NCBI GenBank assembly: GCA_026014725.1
Contig: JAOZHV010000017.1
Span: 1 to 37,616, forward strand
From: Candidatus Bathyarchaeota archaeon
GTDB taxonomy: Archaea > Thermoproteota > Bathyarchaeia > Bathyarchaeales > Bathycorpusculaceae
Reading direction: 5' to 3'
Length of the DNA: 37,616 bases
Positions 32,340 through 37,616 of the stretch are shown in pieces; positions within the stretch are counted from its first letter, which is position 1, and each line of letters opens with the position of its first letter. Position numbers and translations under genes: made by a program. Under the pieces are notes generated by a model that saw only the letters and a program-made list of their open reading frames with translations, was not told the DNA's origin and did not search any database.

Positions 32340-33212
32340 TTACTTTAAAATCTCACTCAACTGCTGTAGATTATCAAACATGACACAGTGACCTTTTTCA
32401 GGAAAAATCTTCAAAACACCGCAGGGAACACTACACAAAAGGTCATATGCATTGTTAACCCTGCAAGTCTTGTCCTCAGCCCCATGCCAAATCACCAATT
32501 TGCCAGAGGAAACCCTCTCAAAGGGCAAACCCCACGGCTTGAGAAACCTCTGGTGTTCATCAACTACAGCCTTTACGCCAGAGTTTCTTTGGTGAAAGGC
32601 TTCAGCAATCGATTGGTACATTAACGCCATCCAAGAGGGGTCAGAAAAGAATTTGAGGTCGTCTTTAGAGCAAGCGTGAAGCATCTGTTTTCCTTGTTTT
32701 GACTTCAAAAAAGCGGCGACGTCGCCGTTGGCTTTTAAAACTTCATGACTCATGCGTTTCATAGCGAAATGCCCAAGAAAAGGCATTTTCATGATATAAC
32801 GTGCAAAAGGCATGTTATGTGCCGTTGAAGCATCGAAAGGTAAAGCAGGTGCGCCCACAATAACTGCTTTCGTGACGCGTTCTGGAAAAAAAGCCAGATA
32901 AGCAAGAGCAAAAGCGCCTCCGCCAGACCAACCTAAAACACCAAACCGCTCAATGCCCAAGTGCTCAGTCAAGAAGTTAACGTCGTCATTAAAATCCTGC
33001 AAGTTTTTCCTTGGTTTGTAGGTGGACAAGCCATAGCCAGGTCGGTCAATACAAATTATTTGCAGCTTCCCTTTTTCAGCCAAGTCTTTTAAGAGAAGCA
33101 CTTCTAGGCGGCTACTGGCTGTGCCGTGAAAATACAAGACAGGTCTCCCTTCGCCGATAATAGAATAACCCAGTTGCCGCCCGTCGGGCAAAGAGATTAC
33201 TTGACTACTCAA
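32340..33212 (-). CDS. Alpha/beta hydrolase
   Basis: 290 residues of the alpha/beta hydrolase fold. Oxyanion motif VLYFHGTASSR (about 26-36), nucleophile elbow GWSGGG with S96, acid D247 (WHGAEDKTC) and H275 (PEKGHCVMF). A cap region of about 100 residues (130-225) is present. It acts on esters or similar bonds in the cytoplasm (no signal peptide); the substrate cannot be told. TTG start with AGGGAT upstream. Isolated gene. Confidence 0.92.
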   Translation of the reverse strand: MSSQVISLPDGRQLGYSIIGEGRPVLYFHGTASSRLEVLLLKDLAEKGKLQIICIDRPGYGLSTYKPRKNLQDFNDDVNFLTEHLGIERFGVLGWSGGGAFALAYLAFFPERVTKAVIVGAPALPFDASTAHNMPFARYIMKMPFLGHFAMKRMSHEVLKANGDVAAFLKSKQGKQMLHACSKDDLKFFSDPSWMALMYQSIAEAFHQRNSGVKAVVDEHQRFLKPWGLPFERVSSGKLVIWHGAEDKTCRVNNAYDLLCSVPCGVLKIFPEKGHCVMFDNLQQLSEILK

Positions 33213-33305
33213 CAGTTATCCCTACATGTCATTTAAGTGAGAGTCATATTAGTTTTTCAATCTACAAAATTCCAAAATACTCGTAGAACAGGTTGTCTGG
33301 TTATT

Positions 33306-33494
33306 TTATTTACTGTTGGTGAATATTTCTGGAGCGGATGGCTCGTCAATCAGCATGTAGCTTGACTCGTTAATTGTAACCCTAAAGTTATGATGACAGC
33401 TTCCACAATTAAAAACTTGAATAGTAAAACTATAATTTTTTATTACATGTGAGGGTTTTTTGACTTCTTTGCCACAATTAGGACAGTGAGCCAT
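33306..33494 (-). CDS. Small zinc-ribbon protein
   Basis: 62 residues from ATG 33494. Two CxxC knuckles, CPNC at the N-terminus and CGSC about 30 residues later (VFNCGSCHHNFRVTI), form a zinc ribbon; a short tail follows. A similar pair of knuckles occurs in the protein at 33826-33966. Small ribbons of this kind serve as nucleic-acid or protein adaptors; function unknown. Confidence 0.7.
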   Translation of the reverse strand: MAHCPNCGKEVKKPSHVIKNYSFTIQVFNCGSCHHNFRVTINESSYMLIDEPSAPEIFTNSK

Positions 33495-33598
33495 AGATAT
33501 CAATCATTAACATGTCGCTTGTCTTAGCAATTTTAATATTATGAATTCAAAATACTTACCAGTATTCAATCTTATAATCAAAAAAAAGGAGTTACCCT

Positions 33599-33721
33599 TT
33601 GAGGGGCAAAAAAATAGTGACAGATGGATCAAGCCATGTGCCAACACAAGAAGGCAAGGAAAAACGAAAGAAAACCTTGCCTGATGTTTGGCCACCAGAC
33701 CCTCCTAACCCAGCAGACTAA
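33599..33721 (+). CDS. Possible 40-residue basic/proline-rich protein
   Basis: TTG start with AAAGGAG seven bases upstream, TAA at 33719-33721. The product begins MRGKKIVTDGSSHVP, contains a basic run (GKEKRKKTLP) and ends DVWPPDPPNPAD. No span. The ideal ribosome binding site and spacing are the main support; no family recognised. It lies opposite to and between the two zinc-ribbon genes. Confidence 0.4.
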   Translation: MRGKKIVTDGSSHVPTQEGKEKRKKTLPDVWPPDPPNPAD

Positions 33722-33825
33722 TACTCCTTTCGCAAAAAAGACAAATTTACAGAAAAGTAAAAGCTAATGCTGGTTCACACTGAAATAACAAAACTCAGTA
33801 GAATTTTTACCCCGTTCGCGTGAGC

Positions 33826-33966
33826 TTAATTCGTTATTTGATAATATGCTTCCCTGTACGTGGCGCCGCATTTTCTGCATCTGTACATTTCAATGCAGAA
33901 CAGGGAATTCTCCAACTTTTTAATCGGCTTATTTAGCGGTCTTCCACACTTGTCACAGTTAACCAT
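33826..33966 (-). CDS. Small zinc-ribbon protein
   Basis: 46 residues from ATG 33966 (a longer frame to 34038 lacks family features). C-x2-C at the N-terminus (VNCDKCGRP) and again about 25 residues on (YRCRKCGATYREAYY) make a complete ribbon. A paralogue-like protein lies 330 bases downstream at 33306-33494. Unknown partner. Confidence 0.6.
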   Translation of the reverse strand: MVNCDKCGRPLNKPIKKLENSLFCIEMYRCRKCGATYREAYYQITN

Positions 33967-34340
33967 GCAAGCATCCAAGCAATTGTCATTTATGTATTGG
34001 AAGTATATGAAAACTTGTTGTCTCAGTCTAGCAACCACAAATATGTGTTATACTCATGGAAGCCCTAAAACAGCCTAAACGAGAAAAATTTAGCTAAAAG
34101 AATAAAACAAAGCAACCACAACGTACACTCGAAGCATTTTTTAGGCACTGAACACTTGTAAAACTTATTGATACAAGGCTACAAGGGGAGCATTTCAGAC
34201 AGCGCAAACACGTTATTCTAAGAATCGCTTTCTTTTTTGAGCGGGTGTAATTGTGAATTGCCTACAGCAACACTTTATATCGCCAATTAAACTCTTTTGA
34301 ATCGATAAAACCAACCAAGCTTTTTAGGAGATAGTAATTA
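33967..34340. other. 374-base upstream region of the giant surface protein
   Basis: No gene seen. TTTATAT at 34274-34280 is the best TATA box for the gene at 34341. It predicts a leader of about 36 bases with GGAG at 34327-34330. The stretch 34081-34200 shows nothing recognisable. Confidence 0.5.
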
Positions 34341-37300
34341 ATGGTTTTTTTACAGCGGTTTTTTAAGAAGTTTAGGTCATTTAATAGTCTGTTATTTGTC
34401 ATCTTAATGTTATCTTTGCTTGTCCCCCTTTCAAGTTTCGAGTTTGCCTCGGCAGCAGACCCAATTTTGCTAACTGTGAAATGGACAGGTTCTGTAGGGG
34501 TAGGCGGAGAAGCGCTTCTAACTGCTGATGCCCGCTCGGATATTGCAGGTGAAGAGGTCTTCCATGCTGGAGGTCCAGTAGCGCCGAATACGAATGGGCG
34601 CGTCACTTGTCTTAATGGCAGAACTGGCGCTCAAATTTGGACAAGGCAAATCAACAATGTGGGTGACACATGCCAAATTCAAATGGCAGACGTTGACAAT
34701 AACGGCGACCTTGAGATAATCGTCCCGCTTCAGACGCCCGCTGGCTTGTACATATTGAATGCACAAGACGGCACAGTTATGGATTCTTTCACAAACTTAG
34801 GTGGAAGATGCGATTCCAGTCCAGTGGCTGGCGACGTTAACGGAAACGGTTATCCTGACATCTTCTTAGGCATTATGGCTTATGAAGAGCAACCTGAAAC
34901 AGGGAAAATCATCCATTATGAATACAATCCGTCCACTGGTCACGTACGGGAAGTTCGGCGAAGAGTAGTTTGGCACCCCTGCGCAGGCGGCTTATCTCTC
35001 GGCGACACAGATAACGATGGAGTATATGAGTTGTATATGGCAGATCGCAGCATAGCTGGAATGGTTGATGGCAGTTGGGGCCGTGGATTGAGGTCATTTT
35101 GGGCTGAAAACTTGACTTCGCGCTGGGATGTCTACGATTGGATGATGAGCAGCAACATTCCCATGATTGCCGATGTCAACAAAGACGGTATACGCGACAT
35201 AGTTGCCACGGACTTGAGCAGAGGTGTGATGGTGTTGAATTCTTCTAATGGTCGACCCTTAACAAACAACCAAGGCACTGTTCTCCGGGGTTCCATCCCT
35301 GAAAGACGCAATCACTATCAATCATCAGTATATGATATTGATGGCGACGGGAGTTTAGAAATAATTAGCGCGGATGGTTTTGAGGGTGAATATGACAATG
35401 TTACCGTTTGGGACTTGTGGAATTGGAGGCTAGATGCTTCAATTAATACCACGCTGGTTGGTACTGTTCCTACGCGCTCTTGGAAAGGCCCTACCGTTGG
35501 CGAGGTCACTGGCGACGGACTTAAGGACATTATAGTTACGACTTTCGAGTTTCAGAATAATAGTAATCGGGGCATGGTTCAGGTGTATGATCGTAACTTT
35601 AATCTCGTAGCTTATACGGCTAACAACCTGCAACACAGAGCTATTGAGTCGGTCGTTCAAGATGTTGACCGCAATGACGGTGGCTTAAATGAATTGCTTG
35701 TGCTAACACAGGGTGGGGTAATTTATTGTTTTGATACACTCGGTCGGTCTGAACAGTTAGAGGGGAGGCAACGGGCAAGAAGCGAGGTACAATTCTACAG
35801 CGAAAGCAGATTAGGTGCCTCCGAATACGTACCCTATGGGTCACCTTACACTAATGCATCATACCCTCCTTCGCCACCAACGCCTAACAATGTCCCAACG
35901 CACGGGACTCCTCTCCTTTCAGGGAGCGCCGACAATGATAACTTAGTGTGTAATAATCAATCAACCAGTGATCCTGATAGAAATCCTGTAACCAACATTT
36001 ACAGTTGGGCTAAGAACGGTGTTTCTATTGCTAACCTAATTTTACCCTTCGACTCGAAAACTAGCTCTAATTTAGAGTACAGCGGCTTTGCTTATACGAA
36101 GGATTATTCTGACCGCGGCAACATAGGTAATGTTTTTGGTGCATCTTGGACAAGTGCGGGGAAAGTTGGTGGTGCCTACAGCTTCGACGGTAACGATTTC
36201 ATAAGGATTGAGGAGCAGGGAAACAGTTTGGGAGGAGACGGCACATGGGAGGAAATAGCGGTGGAATTCTGGGTTAAAGCAACAGAAAACACAGGAAATG
36301 AAACTTTGCTGTGGAAACATCATCGTTACGAATTTTCTAAAGGTGGATACACTCCTCCTTCGGGAGTGGGGTATCGTGTAGACTTTGCATCAGATGCAGT
36401 CAGCAACCAAATATCATGGTATGTTTACACTCCCGACCCCAGCAACGCATCATTGTCTATTGAACATGTTGTCGTGGCTACGATAAGTGACAGCGCAAAA
36501 CAATGGCACCACATCGTTTGCACATACGATTCGGGAGTAGGCTTAAGAATTTATGTCGATGGAGCCCAAGCCAGTTTCTTATCTGGAGTGTCTGGAAGAA
36601 TAATGGCAACTAATGGAGCTGCAAGAAGCCGTAACCTAGGCACTCTTCTGGGAGACTGGGGCTATCCATATTCAGGCGGCATGGTAGACACTAACAAGGG
36701 ACCTCTTGAGATAGCTCGGGACAGAACCAGCAACGATTTCAAAGGCATCCTTGATGAAGTGAGAATTTATCCTAAAGCAATCTCTGCCAACCAGATATAT
36801 CTACGTTACACGGATACAAGAAATGGTCTTAGCATACAATCCACTCTTTCAAACGAGGAAACAACCGTAGGGGAACAGTGGCTCTGCAGAGTAACACCAA
36901 ACGACGGATTGGCTGATGGAACAACAAGAAATTCGAATGCTGTAACTATAGTTCCAAGCGGTACAACTCAGTATAGATTAACCATAAACGTTCAGGGAAC
37001 AGGTTCAACAAACCCAAGCGCTGGCTCATATCTGTATTCTAGCGGCACAATTGTGCAGGTATCTGCTATCGCTGGCTCTAACTACCAGTTTAGTCACTGG
37101 CTTAGAAACGGAACAAACTATGGCTCAGACAACCCATGTTCAATCATTATGAACGCTAACTACATTTTAACTGCAGTGTTTATAGAGAGTTCAACTGGTC
37201 ACTTGTTTGCTGATGATTTTGAAACAGGCACCCTAGCAGCTTGGGATGGGCAAGATGGCACCACCGCCATATCTACGGCTAGCCCACACCAAGGAACATA

Positions 37301-37616
37301 CCATCTCGGTTGTAGTCTTTCTTCTGGAGCTAATAACGTTTGGAGCGGAGCCTACAAGAGCATCACGGGAAACAACCCTGTATACTTAAGTGCTTATGTG
37401 AGGTTTAACGCGCCGCCAGACACCAACGAAGAAGACCAATGGGCACTAGCGTTTACCCAGAGCACAGCAGGAAGCGCCTTAGCTTATGCGGGGATACGAC
37501 AGGTAAGCGGAACACTCTACTGGGCAATATGGTACATCTCGTCTGGCACAACCCTAACCTACAACGTATCAAGCACACCCTACACGTCTGGCTGGCACAA
37601 CCTGCAACTAGCAATA
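34341..37616 (+). CDS. Giant secreted FG-GAP/LamG surface protein (runs off the right edge)
   Basis: 1092 codons present, frame open to the end. A signal peptide (about 1-39: hydrophobic LLFVILMLSLLVPL, then FASAAD). FG-GAP/VCBS-type propeller repeats follow with calcium-binding motifs DVDNNGDLE (116), DVNGNGYPD (164), DTDNDGVYE (222), DVNKDGIRD (278), DIDGDGSLE (332) and EVTGDGLKD (388). Then a LamG/concanavalin-like domain (about 590-815: AVEFWVKATEN ... KGILDEVRIYPKAIS), an InlB-type repeat (about 878-950: YRLTINVQGTGS ... YQFSHWLRNGTNYG ... AVF), and the start of a second jelly-roll (from about 951). Such proteins bind carbohydrate or other cells. ATG with GGAG ten bases upstream. Any C-terminal anchor lies outside. 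Confidence 0.88.
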   Translation, partial: MVFLQRFFKKFRSFNSLLFVILMLSLLVPLSSFEFASAADPILLTVKWTGSVGVGGEALLTADARSDIAGEEVFHAGGPVAPNTNGRVTCLNGRTGAQIWTRQINNVGDTCQIQMADVDNNGDLEIIVPLQTPAGLYILNAQDGTVMDSFTNLGGRCDSSPVAGDVNGNGYPDIFLGIMAYEEQPETGKIIHYEYNPSTGHVREVRRRVVWHPCAGGLSLGDTDNDGVYELYMADRSIAGMVDGSWGRGLRSFWAENLTSRWDVYDWMMSSNIPMIADVNKDGIRDIVATDLSRGVMVLNSSNGRPLTNNQGTVLRGSIPERRNHYQSSVYDIDGDGSLEIISADGFEGEYDNVTVWDLWNWRLDASINTTLVGTVPTRSWKGPTVGEVTGDGLKDIIVTTFEFQNNSNRGMVQVYDRNFNLVAYTANNLQHRAIESVVQDVDRNDGGLNELLVLTQGGVIYCFDTLGRSEQLEGRQRARSEVQFYSESRLGASEYVPYGSPYTNASYPPSPPTPNNVPTHGTPLLSGSADNDNLVCNNQSTSDPDRNPVTNIYSWAKNGVSIANLILPFDSKTSSNLEYSGFAYTKDYSDRGNIGNVFGASWTSAGKVGGAYSFDGNDFIRIEEQGNSLGGDGTWEEIAVEFWVKATENTGNETLLWKHHRYEFSKGGYTPPSGVGYRVDFASDAVSNQISWYVYTPDPSNASLSIEHVVVATISDSAKQWHHIVCTYDSGVGLRIYVDGAQASFLSGVSGRIMATNGAARSRNLGTLLGDWGYPYSGGMVDTNKGPLEIARDRTSNDFKGILDEVRIYPKAISANQIYLRYTDTRNGLSIQSTLSNEETTVGEQWLCRVTPNDGLADGTTRNSNAVTIVPSGTTQYRLTINVQGTGSTNPSAGSYLYSSGTIVQVSAIAGSNYQFSHWLRNGTNYGSDNPCSIIMNANYILTAVFIESSTGHLFADDFETGTLAAWDGQDGTTAISTASPHQGTYHLGCSLSSGANNVWSGAYKSITGNNPVYLSAYVRFNAPPDTNEEDQWALAFTQSTAGSALAYAGIRQVSGTLYWAIWYISSGTTLTYNVSSTPYTSGWHNLQLAI

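Overview
The window looks like part of an archaeal chromosome, most likely a member of Candidatus Bathyarchaeia (the former Miscellaneous Crenarchaeotic Group). At the left edge is the 5' part of an archaeal 16S rRNA gene on the minus strand. Its 515-530 region continues into a sequence that, from memory, matches the MCG-specific primer site. The protein genes agree: L14e and Cbf5 as neighbours, archaeal TATA boxes and GGTGA-type ribosome binding sites, frequent TTG/GTG starts, FilR1-type and TrmB-type regulators, DUF1638, and many anchored surface proteins. The species assignment is inference.

Layout. 1-1.6 kb: 16S 5' part with leader, a PRC-barrel gene and tRNA-Gln(CTG), all minus. 1.7-6.8 kb (minus): a PQQ-type beta-propeller surface protein, an overlapping 7-TM protein/winged-helix pair, and a zinc alcohol dehydrogenase. 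6.9-12.7 kb (minus): an apparent four-gene surface operon with a beta-helix protein, an Ig-like anchored protein, a collagen-triplet plus propeller protein, and a GT-C-like polytopic protein. Then tRNA-Arg(TCT). 13.0-15.3 kb (plus): a repeat/promoter element, rpl14e, cbf5 and a methyltransferase. 15.4-18.4 kb (plus): a ribbon-helix-helix regulator with inverted repeats, two secreted proteins, and a signal peptidase with an extra C-terminal cysteine-rich domain, then a small winged-helix protein. 18.5-20.2 kb: tRNA-Thr(TGT), a DUF1801 protein, small membrane proteins, and a second, inverted copy of the 13-kb element. 20.4-24.2 kb: a second large PQQ-type surface protein, divergent from a TrmB-like regulator. 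24.4-30.0 kb: an accessory island with VapBC, a membrane-linked winged-helix protein, small membrane genes, an intact tRNA-Arg(CCT) and at least four decayed pieces of that tRNA. A 22-bp copy of its 3' end delimits a 2.3-kb segment that carries a FilR1-type regulator and three envelope genes. 30-34 kb: DUF1638 protein, alpha/beta hydrolase, small zinc ribbons and a small ORF. 34.3 kb to the end: a giant secreted FG-GAP/LamG protein that runs off the window.

Together the genes describe a cell investing heavily in a protein- and glycan-decorated surface, with membrane-linked transcription regulators. Strongest leads for something undescribed: the inverted 13.1/19.6-kb element with a near-identical 46-bp core around a TATA-like box; the tRNA-Arg(CCT) integration graveyard and its cassette; the secreted-protein/signal-peptidase cassette; and the collagen protein whose small C-terminal domain seems split by a seven-bladed propeller.
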